Shown here: piece by piece, positions 17,684 to 27,588 of the stretch
Layout of the letters: every line of letters begins with the position of its first letter
How positions within the stretch are numbered: the stretch's first letter is position 1
Assembly: GCA_013203955.1 (NCBI GenBank)
Contig: JABMOY010000116.1
Coordinates: forward strand, 1-64,000
Reading direction: 5' to 3'
From: Rhodospirillales bacterium
GTDB lineage: Bacteria > Pseudomonadota > Alphaproteobacteria > Rhodospirillales > Casp-alpha2
Length of the DNA stretch: 64,000 nucleotides
Notes under the pieces: model-generated
Databases searched by the model: none
Told to the model about the DNA's origin: nothing
What the model saw: only the letters and a program-made list of their open reading frames with translations
Made by a program: the position numbers and the translations under genes

Positions 17684-19279
17684 TCATCCTTCGTCATCAA
17701 GTGTCTCCATCAGGTCGGGTGGAAGCGCCCCCTCAAGCCCGGCCAGCAAATCTTCGGCCCCGGCGGCAAGGTCTTCGCCCAGGGGATCAGCCAGGGGGTC
17801 GGCCAGGGGATCAAGGAGGGGATCAGGAAGTTCGCGGATCAATTCACTGGGCACCCCGAAGGCTCGGCCCAGCCATCGCCCGGCTTGCGCCAGATCGACG
17901 GCGGCGAGCCCCTCGGGTCCGAGAGTCTTGACGGTGTCGAGCCACAGCATGGTGTTTTGGGCATCTTGGCGGGCCTGTTGGCTGGCAAGCGGGGACTTGT
18001 ATTCCAGGTCGACAATGCGGCCGTCGATCCGGAAGTCGGCGATTTCACCGCGCCGGGCAAGGATGGAAAGGGCGCGGTTGACCAGCGGCGACAACAGTTC
18101 CGATTGCAGGCGGCCATACGTTGCCCCCAACACCCGCGCCATGTCGGCGGCGCGCTCCAGGACTTCGGTGGCGGTCATTTTAGGCGCGTCGATCTGGCCC
18201 AGCTTGTCGGCCAAAAGCGCTTGGCGGATGCGGGACCGAAGATCGCCGAGGACGATTTCGGAAACATCGAAGCGCCCGGGTGCCTCCAAGGGCGTTAGCC
18301 CCGCGGACCCGACGGCCTTGGGGATGACGGTGCCGGGGGTCAGTTTGATGGTGGCCGGGTTTAAGACCCCGTCATCGTCGGCCTGCCAGATTCCGGTCAC
18401 GGCGATGGACGCGTTTTTCAGCACCAGCTCGACAACCTTGTTGGCTGTCTTGATGTCCGGCAGCGTCTTCATGACGGGCGAGCGTCCGTAAATTTCTCCC
18501 GGCGCTTTAAGCCAGCGGAAATTGATGAAAGGCGACTGGGCGAAGCGCCCTTCGCTTAAGGTTGTTGGCTCGCCCATGGAAACGGGATCGGTCTCGGCGA
18601 CGGCGAGGTAGGCGAAGCCGGTATCGTCGGGGATGACCGCCTCGATAATTGGGATGCGGGTATCCGGGTCCCGGTCGGTCGTGCGCGTAATGCCTTCGGG
18701 AAGGGTGGCGTTCGGAAACCAGACTTTTAGTTGCGCTTGAGTCAATTCGCTGCGCCGGTACGTGGTGTCCAATTTTCCGAAGGTGCTTTCCTCGAAAACG
18801 ACTTGCGACAGCGGAACCGCCGTAAACCGGAAAGCCGACGGCTCGCCGGCAGGCGCTTCTTCGAACAGCAGCGACGCCGTTCCCGCCGTCACCAGGTCGA
18901 GGTAGCATTGGTGCATTTCGACGGCAAAGTTTGAACGGTCGAATTGCGACTTCATGGCCGTGGCCGCGTGCTCAAGGTCTTTCGCCATTTCCTCGCGGTT
19001 TAAATCCGTGGTGTCGGGGCCGGGGATGAACCCGAACCAGCGCGCCCAGGGAGGCGTCAGTTGCCCCAACAGGCTAGCTGCCAATTGGTCGACCGCGTCC
19101 GGCGCCGTGCCGTCGAACAGCTTGTCTGTTTTCTTTTCACCGGGTTGTGTCTGGCGGATGATGCCGTCGCGCTGGGGAAGCGCATAGTCGTAGCATTCCT
19201 GCCAGTGGCTTTCCCAAACGCCGCGCCGGTCCTTGGCGTGGCGGTAACGTTCGATGATGCCTTTCGGTGTGATGTCCAT
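17684..19279 (-). CDS. Phage portal (head-tail connector) protein
   Basis: WESHWQECYDYALPQRD...KLFDGTAPDAVDQLAASLLGQLTPPWARWF; podovirus portal-type. Confidence 0.88.
   Translation of the reverse strand: MDITPKGIIERYRHAKDRRGVWESHWQECYDYALPQRDGIIRQTQPGEKKTDKLFDGTAPDAVDQLAASLLGQLTPPWARWFGFIPGPDTTDLNREEMAKDLEHAATAMKSQFDRSNFAVEMHQCYLDLVTAGTASLLFEEAPAGEPSAFRFTAVPLSQVVFEESTFGKLDTTYRRSELTQAQLKVWFPNATLPEGITRTTDRDPDTRIPIIEAVIPDDTGFAYLAVAETDPVSMGEPTTLSEGRFAQSPFINFRWLKAPGEIYGRSPVMKTLPDIKTANKVVELVLKNASIAVTGIWQADDDGVLNPATIKLTPGTVIPKAVGSAGLTPLEAPGRFDVSEIVLGDLRSRIRQALLADKLGQIDAPKMTATEVLERAADMARVLGATYGRLQSELLSPLVNRALSILARRGEIADFRIDGRIVDLEYKSPLASQQARQDAQNTMLWLDTVKTLGPEGLAAVDLAQAGRWLGRAFGVPSELIRELPDPLLDPLADPLADPLGEDLAAGAEDLLAGLEGALPPDLMETLDDEG
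17780..17826. repeat. Short degenerate ~12-bp tandem repeat in portal 3' end
   Basis: GGGATCAGCCAG/GGGGTCGGCCAG/GGGATCAAGGAG encoding DPLLDPLADPLADPL. Confidence 0.7.
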
Positions 19280-19283
19280 TTAC

Positions 19284-19490
19284 TCATTCTCCCAGAAGTG
19301 ATTTTCTGCGAGGGACGTCATCGCCAAGACGCAAAAGGCCCCTGGCCGATGTCGCAATGGTTCCGGCGCGGCCTCGGCGACGGCGTTCAAGGGAATCGAT
19401 TCGGCGTTTCCTGTCTTCCTCCTCGGGATCGGGCAGGGGCGGGGGCGTCGGTATCGGCGGTGGCTTTGGGGCGCTGAAAAATCCACCCAT
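19284..19490 (-). CDS. Small Pro-rich phage protein upstream of portal
   Basis: MGGFFSAPKPPPIPTPPPLPDPEEEDRKRR...; common podovirus/siphovirus small ORF type. Confidence 0.6.
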   Translation of the reverse strand: MGGFFSAPKPPPIPTPPPLPDPEEEDRKRRIDSLERRRRGRAGTIATSARGLLRLGDDVPRRKSLLGE

Positions 19491-19519
19491 GGCTTTCGCT
19501 CTCCTTTTGAATTGGGGTC

Positions 19520-19560
19520 AAAAAAAACCGCCCCAAGGACCTTTGGGGTCCGGGGCGGGG
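19520..19560 (-). terminator. Likely intrinsic terminator/attenuator between early phage ORFs and the structural operon
   Basis: GC-rich inverted repeat CCGCCCC..GGACC/GGTCC..GGGGCGG with minus-strand T-run. Confidence 0.55.
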
Positions 19561-19590
19561 TGCGGACGCACGTGTGGCGTTCGATGAAGC

Positions 19591-20049
19591 TTAATTTAAC
19601 AGAATTTTTTCCGTTGTCAAGGGTTTTAATCTAATTTTTTTATTTTTTAGGAAAATATATAGTTTCCAGGGGGTTATAATGAAAGGCGAATGAATGCCGA
19701 GAATCCTTTTGATCGCCTCGACGCAGGTGTAGGGCGCCAAGGGCGCGGCCTTGAATCCTACAGGGTCTATCACCCACGGGACAACTTTCATGCCTTTGTT
19801 CCGGAAAAGGCCGACAAGGTCGAAGACGACGTTGCCTTCGATGAGGGTGATTTCGGTCTTGTGGGAAAGCGGGTTGAAAAGAACCCAACGGCCATGGTTT
19901 TCCAACAGGGCGAAGCAGTGCCGAAAACCGGGTTTTAGAATCTTCAGCCAGCCAAGATCGGTTTCGCCGGAAAAAACAACAAGGGCGATTCCCGGTAGTT
20001 CCAGCGATGAGGCCGGCACCGGGGTCATTCGATAATTCCCTTTGTTTTC
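19591..20049 (-). CDS. Phage-associated hypothetical protein (possible peptidase fold)
   Basis: HCFALLENHGRWVLFNP...APYTCVEAIKRILGI...ITPWKLYIFL; Cys/His spacing suggestive only. Confidence 0.5.
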   Translation of the reverse strand, partial: ENKGNYRMTPVPASSLELPGIALVVFSGETDLGWLKILKPGFRHCFALLENHGRWVLFNPLSHKTEITLIEGNVVFDLVGLFRNKGMKVVPWVIDPVGFKAAPLAPYTCVEAIKRILGIHSPFIITPWKLYIFLKNKKIRLKPLTTEKILLN

Positions 20050-20390
20050 AATACCGTTGAAAGGCGGTCTAGGGCTTCGCACCACAGCCTGGACGGACGT
20101 TCTTCTTGCCGATCCCTGGGATCGGGCGGTCTTTCGAAGAGCCCGAAGGTGCTTAAAACTTTCAAATGATCGGGCTTAATTTTTCGGGCTCGTGAAAGAC
20201 TCATGACGGCCCGATAAAGATCGTCGGGATCGCAGGGCCGGGCGGTCGCTCCGGGGTGGGCTTCAAAACGCGCCCCGTCCTGTCGGGCTTTCTGGCAGCG
20301 AATAAACCAGAACCAGGCCTGCTCGGCATTGTCGAAAGGGACAGCCGGGAAGTCGTGGAATTGTTTGGGAATGAAACGTGGTCTCGGCAT
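20025..20390 (-). CDS. Conserved phage-associated protein, first gene of the minus-strand operon
   Basis: AEQAWFWFIRCQKARQDGARFE...ARPCDPDDLYRAVMSLSRARKI; RBS AGGAG upstream. Confidence 0.6.
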   Translation of the reverse strand: MPRPRFIPKQFHDFPAVPFDNAEQAWFWFIRCQKARQDGARFEAHPGATARPCDPDDLYRAVMSLSRARKIKPDHLKVLSTFGLFERPPDPRDRQEERPSRLWCEALDRLSTVLKTKGIIE

Positions 20391-20427
20391 CGGCGGGCTC
20401 CTGGGATAAAAAACGGCTTATAGTTGA

Positions 20428-20442
20428 GAACAAATAAAGAAC
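20428..20442 (-). promoter_or_regulatory. LexA/SOS box (GTTCTTTATTTGTTC)
   Basis: Exact GTTC-N7-GTTC on minus strand, immediately downstream of a -10-like element and 38 nt upstream of the first phage ORF. Confidence 0.7.
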
Positions 20443-20448
20443 ATACAT

Positions 20449-20476
20449 AAAATATACGTGTTAATTCCTATGTCAA
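20449..20476 (-). promoter_or_regulatory. Sigma70-like promoter for phage operon (TTGACA-N16-TATTTT)
   Basis: -35 at 20471-20476, -10 at 20449-20454 on minus strand; LexA box overlaps expected +1 region. Confidence 0.6.
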
Positions 20477-20535
20477 TGGGTAAAAAGAAAAATGTTCCTA
20501 ATGACGGGGATGCGTAAATATATGACAGTGTTCCC

Positions 20536-21168
20536 ATGCTTAAACATGCAGACGTTTGGAAGGGAATCGACCGATTGGCCCGGGAGTACGGGTTTTCGGC
20601 TTCCGGCTTGGCGCGCCAAGCGGGCCTTGATCCGACCACGTTCAACAAAAGCAAACGAGTGACTCGCGAAGGCAAACTTCGCTGGCCGAGTACGGAAAGC
20701 GTCTCGAAAGTTCTGACGGCGACGGGCGCCAGTTTGTCGGAGTTCGTTTCCTTCGTCACCGACAGCGAGGGCGCCGGTGTTTATCGGAACATCCCGTTAA
20801 TCGGATTCGCCCAGGCCGGGGCCTCCGGTTTTTTTGATGATGCGGGTTATCCCGCCGGTGCCGGCTGGGACGAAATCCCCTTTCCCGGCCTTCCCGATCC
20901 CTATGCCTATGCCTTGGAGATCGCGGGCGACAGCATGGAACCGGTGTACCGTGATGGGGATACGGTCATTGTTTCACCGCAAGCCAATATCCGCCGGGGC
21001 GACCGTGTCGTCGTCAAGACCAAGGGCGGGGAGGTCATGACGAAACTTCTTCTTCGCCAATCGGCGCATAAGATCGACCTGCAATCCCTCAACCCCAAAC
21101 ACGAAGACCGTAGCCTCGCCATCGAAGATGTCGAATGGATCGCCAGGGTTGTTTGGGCTAATCAGTAG
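20536..21168 (+). CDS. S24/LexA-type transcriptional regulator (C1-like repressor)
   Basis: N-terminal HTH; AQAG cleavage-site-like motif; [12 protein letters not shown] (Ser) and [11 protein letters not shown] (Lys). Confidence 0.85.
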   Translation: MLKHADVWKGIDRLAREYGFSASGLARQAGLDPTTFNKSKRVTREGKLRWPSTESVSKVLTATGASLSEFVSFVTDSEGAGVYRNIPLIGFAQAGASGFFDDAGYPAGAGWDEIPFPGLPDPYAYALEIAGDSMEPVYRDGDTVIVSPQANIRRGDRVVVKTKGGEVMTKLLLRQSAHKIDLQSLNPKHEDRSLAIEDVEWIARVVWANQ

Positions 21169-22747
21169 AAGCTATATCTTCCCCGGATATCGCACGGCGC
21201 AGAAGCTCACGGGATTCATCCAATCCATAAAGCGCTATGAAGGACCCCATCCTCGGTCCCTGCGACTGTCCCAGAAGGATTTCATAAAGGGTTTTGAACC
21301 AGGCCTTCAAGTCGGGGAAGGGATGGCGCTTGCCGACTTCGTAGACTTCGGTCTGGATGGTTTCGGCATCGGCGTTGTCCGCCAGTCCCTCCAGCGTCGC
21401 CAATAAGTCTTCCAGGGCCTTCTTCTCGTCTTCGCTGGGCTGGCGGTACTGTATTTGGGGTTTGACGAAGTCCCGGTAATAGTTGATGGCGTACTCAATC
21501 AGCCGGTCCAGGATCGGCGCCGTTTCCGCCGTTGCATCCGACCGGTAGCGGCTAACGAAATGCCAAAGCACCGCCTTGTCTTCGGTGTGGCAGACGCTGG
21601 CCAGGTTGAGCAGGATATTAAAGCTTAAATGCGCTTCCTCGTGCGGCGGATGGCCTCGATGGATGTGCCAGGCGGGGTTGGAGAGCTGTTGGGCAGCGTC
21701 CTGTTTTTCGAAACCGGCAAGATGGCTGAGATAATCGTCGATGTTGCGGGGAATAATATCGAAAAACAGCCGCTTGGCCGTCTTGGGTTTTTGGAACATG
21801 AACAGCGACAGGCTTTCCGGCGGCGCGTAACGCAGCCATTCTTCGACCGTCAGCCCGTTGCCCCTGGATTTTGAAATCTTCTCGCCGTTTTCATCGAGAA
21901 ACAGCTCGTAAGTGAACCCGACGGGCGGATGTCCGCCCAGAATGTGGCAGATTTTCCCCGATAAATTAACCGATTCGATCAGGTCTTTGCCGGACATTTC
22001 ATAATCGACGCCTAATGCTGCCCAGCGCATGGCCCAGTCGGCTTTCCATTGCAGCTTGCAATGGCCGCCGGTGACGGGCGTCTCGACCTTTTTGCCGGCT
22101 TCGTTTTCGTAAACGATGGTGCCGGCGTCAACATCGCGTTCAATCACCGGCACTTGCAGGACCCGTCCCGTTTCCGGGCATACCGGCAGGAACGGGCTGT
22201 AGGTGGCGCGGCGCTCCTCGCCCAATGTCGGCAGGATAACGTTGATGACTTTTTCGTACCGCTCCAACACGCCCAACAGCGCCTGATCGAACCGCCCGCT
22301 TTTGTAACATTCGGTCGAACTTAGAAATTCATAATCAAAACCGAATTCATCCAGGAAAGATTGCAGGCGGGCGTTGTTGTGATGGCCGAAACTTTCGTGC
22401 GTGCCGAAAGGGTCGGGGACCGCCGTCAACGGTTTGCCCAGGTGTTCTTCCAGCATTTCCGGGTTGGCGATGTTGTCGGGCACCTTCCTAAGTCCGTCCA
22501 TGTCATCGGAAAAGGCAACCAGCTTCGTCGGCAGATCAGACAAAAGCGAAAACGCATGACGGACCATGGTCGTGCGGGCGACTTCGCCGAAGGTGCCGAT
22601 GTGCGGCAGCCCCGATGGCCCGTAACCGGTTTCGATCAGCACGTATCCCTTGTCCGGCGTTTTGTCTCCGACGCGTTTCAAAAGGTCCCGCGCCTCGGCG
22701 AATGGCCAGGCCTTGGCGTTTAGGGCGTGTTCGTTTGGCTTAGACAT
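21158..22747 (-). CDS. lysK: Lysyl-tRNA synthetase, class I
   Basis: [18 protein letters not shown] (HIGH-like) and KISKSRGNG (KMSKS-like). Confidence 0.93.
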   Translation of the reverse strand: MSKPNEHALNAKAWPFAEARDLLKRVGDKTPDKGYVLIETGYGPSGLPHIGTFGEVARTTMVRHAFSLLSDLPTKLVAFSDDMDGLRKVPDNIANPEMLEEHLGKPLTAVPDPFGTHESFGHHNNARLQSFLDEFGFDYEFLSSTECYKSGRFDQALLGVLERYEKVINVILPTLGEERRATYSPFLPVCPETGRVLQVPVIERDVDAGTIVYENEAGKKVETPVTGGHCKLQWKADWAMRWAALGVDYEMSGKDLIESVNLSGKICHILGGHPPVGFTYELFLDENGEKISKSRGNGLTVEEWLRYAPPESLSLFMFQKPKTAKRLFFDIIPRNIDDYLSHLAGFEKQDAAQQLSNPAWHIHRGHPPHEEAHLSFNILLNLASVCHTEDKAVLWHFVSRYRSDATAETAPILDRLIEYAINYYRDFVKPQIQYRQPSEDEKKALEDLLATLEGLADNADAETIQTEVYEVGKRHPFPDLKAWFKTLYEILLGQSQGPRMGSFIALYGLDESRELLRRAISGEDIASTD

Positions 22748-22752
22748 GCAGA

Positions 22753-24276
22753 TTACTTCCAGATGGGTTTGCCGCTACCGGGAAGGCCATAGGCTTCCCA
22801 TTTTCGCGTCACTTCGTCGATGATGTCATCGGTCATGCGGATTTTGCGGCCCCACTCGCGGCTGGTTTCGGGCGCTATCTTGGTCGTCGCGTCGATGCCC
22901 ATCTTTGATCCCAGCCCCGATTCCGGCGAGGCGAAATCCAGGTAATCGATGGGTGTGTTTTCAATCACCGTGATATCGCGGGCCGCATCGACGTTTGTGG
23001 ATATGGCCCAGATCACGTCCTGCCAATTGCGGGCGTCGATGTCGTCGTCAACGACGATGACGAACTTGGTGTACATGAATTGGCGAAGGTACGACCACAC
23101 CGCCATCATGATCCGCTTGGCATGGCCGGGATAGGCTTTCTTGATGGAAACGACGCCGACGCGGTAGGAACACGCTTCGGGCGGTAACCAAAAATCGACG
23201 ATTTCCGGAAATTGCTGGGTGAGCAGCGGCACGAACACGTCGTTCAAGGCCTCGCCCAGGATCGAAGGCTCGTCCGGCGGCCGTCCGGTAAAGGTCGACA
23301 GGTAAATCGGATCCTTGCGCATGGTGATAGCGCTGATCGTAAAGACCGGGAAGGGCTCGACGGCGTTGTAATAACCGGTGTGATCGCCATAAGGGCCTTC
23401 GTCGCCGTATTGGTCCAACGACACATGGCCTTCGAGAACAATTTCGGCTTGCGCCGGAACCTTCAGCGGCACGGTCTTGCAATCGACAAGCTCAACTTTT
23501 TGGCCGCGCAGCAACCCGGCGAATTGGTATTCCGACAGGGTATCGGGGACCGGCGTGACGGCAGCCAGGATGGTCCCCGGATCGGCGCCGATAACGACGG
23601 CGGCGGGCAGGGGTTCGGGCCGTTTATCCTTCCAGCGGGCATGATGTTGGGCGCCGCCGCGATGCTTGAGCCAGCGCATATAGGTCGTGTTCGGCCCGGT
23701 GACCTGCATGCGGTAGATGCCGAGGTTATAATCATCTCGTGTGTCGCCGCCTTTTTCATCGGCCTCGGGCCCCCGGGTGACCACCAACGGCCAAGTGATG
23801 ACCGGCGCCGGTTCACCGGGCCAGCAGGTCTGCACCGGCAGGCGCGCCAGATCGATGTCGTTGCCTGTCAAAACCACGTCTTGGCAGGGCGCGTTTTTGA
23901 CCGTCTTCGGTTTCATGTCCATGACGGTCTTGAGTAACGGTATGGCCTTTGCTGCGTCGCGCCAGCTTTCCGGCGGTTCCGGCTGGCGCAAGAAGGCCAA
24001 CGTTTCGCCGACTTCGCGCAGTTCTTCGGGCTCCCGTCCCATACCCCAAGCGACCCGTTCGACGGTGCCGAAAAGATTGACCAGAACCGGCATACCGGAA
24101 TCTTGGCCGTCGGCCCCGACGACGTTTTCAAAGAGAACCGCAGGCCCGCCTTCGGCCAGCAGGCGGGTTTGAATTTCGGTCATTTCAAGATTGGTCGAAA
24201 CCTGTTCGCGGACGCGCACCAGACGGCCTTCGCGTTCCAAGCGGTCGATGAAATCTCTCAATGATGAAAAAGCCAT
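22753..24276 (-). CDS. ubiD: UbiD family decarboxylase
   Basis: [22 protein letters not shown]...; [11 protein letters not shown]; size. Confidence 0.9.
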   Translation of the reverse strand: MAFSSLRDFIDRLEREGRLVRVREQVSTNLEMTEIQTRLLAEGGPAVLFENVVGADGQDSGMPVLVNLFGTVERVAWGMGREPEELREVGETLAFLRQPEPPESWRDAAKAIPLLKTVMDMKPKTVKNAPCQDVVLTGNDIDLARLPVQTCWPGEPAPVITWPLVVTRGPEADEKGGDTRDDYNLGIYRMQVTGPNTTYMRWLKHRGGAQHHARWKDKRPEPLPAAVVIGADPGTILAAVTPVPDTLSEYQFAGLLRGQKVELVDCKTVPLKVPAQAEIVLEGHVSLDQYGDEGPYGDHTGYYNAVEPFPVFTISAITMRKDPIYLSTFTGRPPDEPSILGEALNDVFVPLLTQQFPEIVDFWLPPEACSYRVGVVSIKKAYPGHAKRIMMAVWSYLRQFMYTKFVIVVDDDIDARNWQDVIWAISTNVDAARDITVIENTPIDYLDFASPESGLGSKMGIDATTKIAPETSREWGRKIRMTDDIIDEVTRKWEAYGLPGSGKPIWK

Positions 24277-24497
24277 AGCCCAAGGTTTCCTACGGTTTCG
24301 GCCGCCTATAGACACCGCATGGCGGCAGGGCCGTCAAGCCCCTATACCACCGCCTTAGTTGTTTTGTGACAAAAAGACAGATACCCTTTCGGTTCATATA
24401 GTTAGATATAAAGGCAGGGTGCCAATCTATATAATTGGGGGATATCATCTGCATTTGATCGTGTTCAGGGATACTTCCGTCGGGGAAAAGACGAGGC

Positions 24498-26291
24498 ATG
24501 GCGAAAAAAGATAATACATCGCCAAAAAAAGGCGAATCCTCCAGTTTCGAGAGGCTGATCGAGATCGGCATCGCCCTTTCGGCCGAGCAGGATACCGATC
24601 GCCTTATGGAAACGATTCTTTTGGAGGCTAAGGACCTTTCGAACGCCGATGGCGGAACTCTTTACCTGAAGACCGAAGACAATAAACTCAAATTCGAAAT
24701 CATGCGGACGGATTCGCTTAAAATCGCCATGGGCGGCACGACGGGAAAGGAAATAACGTTTCCCCCGGTGCCGCTTTACAACGCCGAAACGGGAGAAGAA
24801 AACAAAGCCAACGTCGCCAGTTCGTCCGCGTTGACGGGTAAGTCCATCAATATTCCCGATGCTTACGATTCGAAGGAATTCGATTTCACAGGCACCAAAA
24901 AATTCGATGAAGGAACCGGGTACCGGTCAAAATCCTTCCTGACGGTTCCGATGACGAATTCCAAGGATGACATCATCGGCGTCCTGCAGTTGCTCAACGC
25001 CCAGGATCGGGAAACCGGCGAAGTCATCCCCTTCAGCGGTGAAATCCAGCCCCTGATCGAAGCCTTGGCATCGCAGGCCGCGGTGGCGTTGGACAACAAA
25101 CAATTACTTGATGCGCAAAAGCTTCTCCTCGATTCATTCATCAAATTGATCGCCTCCGCCATTGACGCCAAGTCGCCTTACACCGGCGGCCACTGCCAGC
25201 GTGTGCCGGAACTGACCCTGATGTTGGCGCGGGCCGCGGTCGAAGCAAAGGACGGCCCGTTCGCCGATTTCACCCTTAACGAGGACGACTGGTACGAACT
25301 GACGATTGCCGCCCTGCTTCACGATTGCGGCAAGGTGACGACGCCGGAATACGTGGTCGACAAGGCGACCAAGTTGGAGACGATTTATGACCGGATTCAC
25401 GAAATCCGCACCCGGTTCGAAGTCGTCAAGCGCGAGGCGGAAATCGGATGTCTGAAGGCCATCATCGATGGTGGGGATGCGGAAAAATTGCGCGCCGAAC
25501 TGGATGAACGCCTCGCCAAGCTGGATGATGATTACGCTTTTATCGCCGAGTCCAACATCGGCGGCGAATTCATGGCCCCGGAGAGGATCGAACGGGTCGA
25601 GGAAATCGCCAATATAAAATGGACGCGGACCCTCGACGACCGGATCGGCATCGCGCATGAGGAAAAGAAACGCAAAGACCGCACGCCGGCGCCCAAATTG
25701 CCGGTTGTCGAAAACATGTTGGCCAACAGGGAATATCACATCATCTACCGCGAGGAAGACAAGGTCGCCGCCCAGGACGAATCATTCGGTTTCAAGTTTG
25801 ACGTGCCGGAACTCAAGTTCAATCTGGGCGAAATCTATAACCTGTCCATCGCCCGGGGAACCCTGACGGCGGAGGAACGTTTCAAGATTAATGATCACAT
25901 CGTGCAGACGATTGTCATGCTGGAACAACTGCCGTTTCCCGATCATTTGAAACGGGTTCCCGAATATGCCGGTGGCCATCACGAAAAGATGGACGGAACC
26001 GGATATCCGAAGAAACTCAACAAGGACGACATGTCCATTCCAGCCCGGATCATGGCCATTGCCGATATTTTCGAAGCGTTGACCGCTGCCGACCGTCCCT
26101 ACAAGCTGCCGAAAACCCTGAGCGCCAGCATCAAAATCATGTCATTCATGAAGAAAGATGCTCACATCGACGGCGACCTGTTCGAACTATTCCTGAGGTC
26201 CGGCGTTTACAAGGAATACGCCGACAATGCCCTGAACAAAGACCAAATCGACGAGGTCGATATCAACGAATACCTCAAGGACGACGAATAA
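24498..26291 (+). CDS. GAF domain plus HD-GYP type phosphohydrolase
   Basis: N-terminal GAF-like region; LLHDCGK and HHEKMDGTGYP. Confidence 0.85.
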   Translation: MAKKDNTSPKKGESSSFERLIEIGIALSAEQDTDRLMETILLEAKDLSNADGGTLYLKTEDNKLKFEIMRTDSLKIAMGGTTGKEITFPPVPLYNAETGEENKANVASSSALTGKSINIPDAYDSKEFDFTGTKKFDEGTGYRSKSFLTVPMTNSKDDIIGVLQLLNAQDRETGEVIPFSGEIQPLIEALASQAAVALDNKQLLDAQKLLLDSFIKLIASAIDAKSPYTGGHCQRVPELTLMLARAAVEAKDGPFADFTLNEDDWYELTIAALLHDCGKVTTPEYVVDKATKLETIYDRIHEIRTRFEVVKREAEIGCLKAIIDGGDAEKLRAELDERLAKLDDDYAFIAESNIGGEFMAPERIERVEEIANIKWTRTLDDRIGIAHEEKKRKDRTPAPKLPVVENMLANREYHIIYREEDKVAAQDESFGFKFDVPELKFNLGEIYNLSIARGTLTAEERFKINDHIVQTIVMLEQLPFPDHLKRVPEYAGGHHEKMDGTGYPKKLNKDDMSIPARIMAIADIFEALTAADRPYKLPKTLSASIKIMSFMKKDAHIDGDLFELFLRSGVYKEYADNALNKDQIDEVDINEYLKDDE

Positions 26292-26308
26292 GACTGGGCC
26301 ATTCTTAC

Positions 26309-27034
26309 ATGTCACTCGACGTCCTTAACCTTGCAAAATCCTATCCCTATGAAATTCCTTCCCGGTCGTTCATCTTTTCCGGCGGTGCGCACGAGGAATT
26401 AGTGGCGGGTGCGCCGTTTCCGGACGTATCGGGCCGAAAGCCCGTGCTGGCGGTTGGTTCCAACCAGTCGCCGGAGCAACTGGCCCGAAAATTCAAGGGG
26501 CCCGATATTGGAACGATCCCCGTTTCGCGGGGGACTCTTAAGGATTTCGATATCGTCTATTCGTCGCACGTCGCCTCTTATGGCGCTATCCCGACGACGC
26601 TTCGTCATTCGCCCGCCACCTTGGTCACGCTTTCCGTGACCTGGCTAACGCCGGACCAGGAAACCCGAATGCATGAAACCGAGGTGACGACCAGCAACTA
26701 TATTTTTGGAAAATTAGACGGCATCGAATTGGCGCTCAGCCCGGAGTGGGTGCTGTCATCCGCCTTCGTCTATTCGAGCCGCCGCGGCGCGCTTGTTCGC
26801 GACGGGCATCCCGTTGCCCAAGCTGGCGCACCGGCTGAAAGGCGCAGTTGGCCGTCCTTGACCCAAGTCGAAATCCAAACCCACGTTCGCGACCAGACGG
26901 CCCCCGGCGAAGGTCTTGATGACTTCATCCATGCGTCGGTAACGGATGCTTCGATCAGAACCGCAAGAACGGAAGCCTTGGCGGCCAACAGTTTGGCGTT
27001 TAATTATTCAGGGTTCACCGAGAAGGACCTTTGA
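26309..27034 (+). CDS. Conserved hypothetical, possible gamma-glutamylcyclotransferase-like fold
   Basis: LAVGSNQSPEQLARKF...YGAIPTTL resembles the GSN-type motif. Confidence 0.5.
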   Translation: MSLDVLNLAKSYPYEIPSRSFIFSGGAHEELVAGAPFPDVSGRKPVLAVGSNQSPEQLARKFKGPDIGTIPVSRGTLKDFDIVYSSHVASYGAIPTTLRHSPATLVTLSVTWLTPDQETRMHETEVTTSNYIFGKLDGIELALSPEWVLSSAFVYSSRRGALVRDGHPVAQAGAPAERRSWPSLTQVEIQTHVRDQTAPGEGLDDFIHASVTDASIRTARTEALAANSLAFNYSGFTEKDL

Positions 27035-27096
27035 TCGGGCCAAAAAAAATATTATCATTATCGTTGAGAGGGGGCGTCCGTTTTAAAGGAAACGTC

Positions 27097-27588
27097 ATGA
27101 AGGCTTTATGGCCCCCGGAAAACCCGGACCTCGAGGATGTCATGAAATCCGCCGAGGCCTTGGGCATTTCCGAATACGACTTTTTCCATTTGTCGTTCCG
27201 GCGCTGGTTTTGCCAAGAGCCCGATGACAAGGCCCTGGAGCAGGCCTTCGTCGAATACATGTTTCACCAGAATGCGCCGCCCTGGGTCCGGCATCTGACC
27301 CGCCAAGTGCTGTCCGGCCAAGAACAGGGCCGCTTGGATGCGGAATCTTTCGGTGCATTGGATTACCGGCGCCGCCAGCCTCTGCCCCGCAATGGCCGTG
27401 TTCATATCGGCGCTTTTGCAGTCGGGGCCGTGATTTACGTTTTAGTCCTGATGAATACAACATACGACCCGGCCACGTCGGTGCTGACGCCGTGTTACGG
27501 CGGGCCGGGGTTCAAGGTTATTTTCGATATGGCCTACGCTGTATCCGGCAAACAGGCGCCATCATGCGATATGGTGGAAGGCCGCTAG
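27097..27588 (+). CDS. Hypothetical protein with one TM segment
   Basis: MKALWPPENPDLEDVMKSAEALGISEYDFFHLSFRRWF. Confidence 0.5.
   Translation: MKALWPPENPDLEDVMKSAEALGISEYDFFHLSFRRWFCQEPDDKALEQAFVEYMFHQNAPPWVRHLTRQVLSGQEQGRLDAESFGALDYRRRQPLPRNGRVHIGAFAVGAVIYVLVLMNTTYDPATSVLTPCYGGPGFKVIFDMAYAVSGKQAPSCDMVEGR

Noticed and set aside
1735-21200. Shared CGGATATC near both ends of the phage block as att sites
   Set aside because: Only 8 bp, no integrase, not distinguishable from chance.
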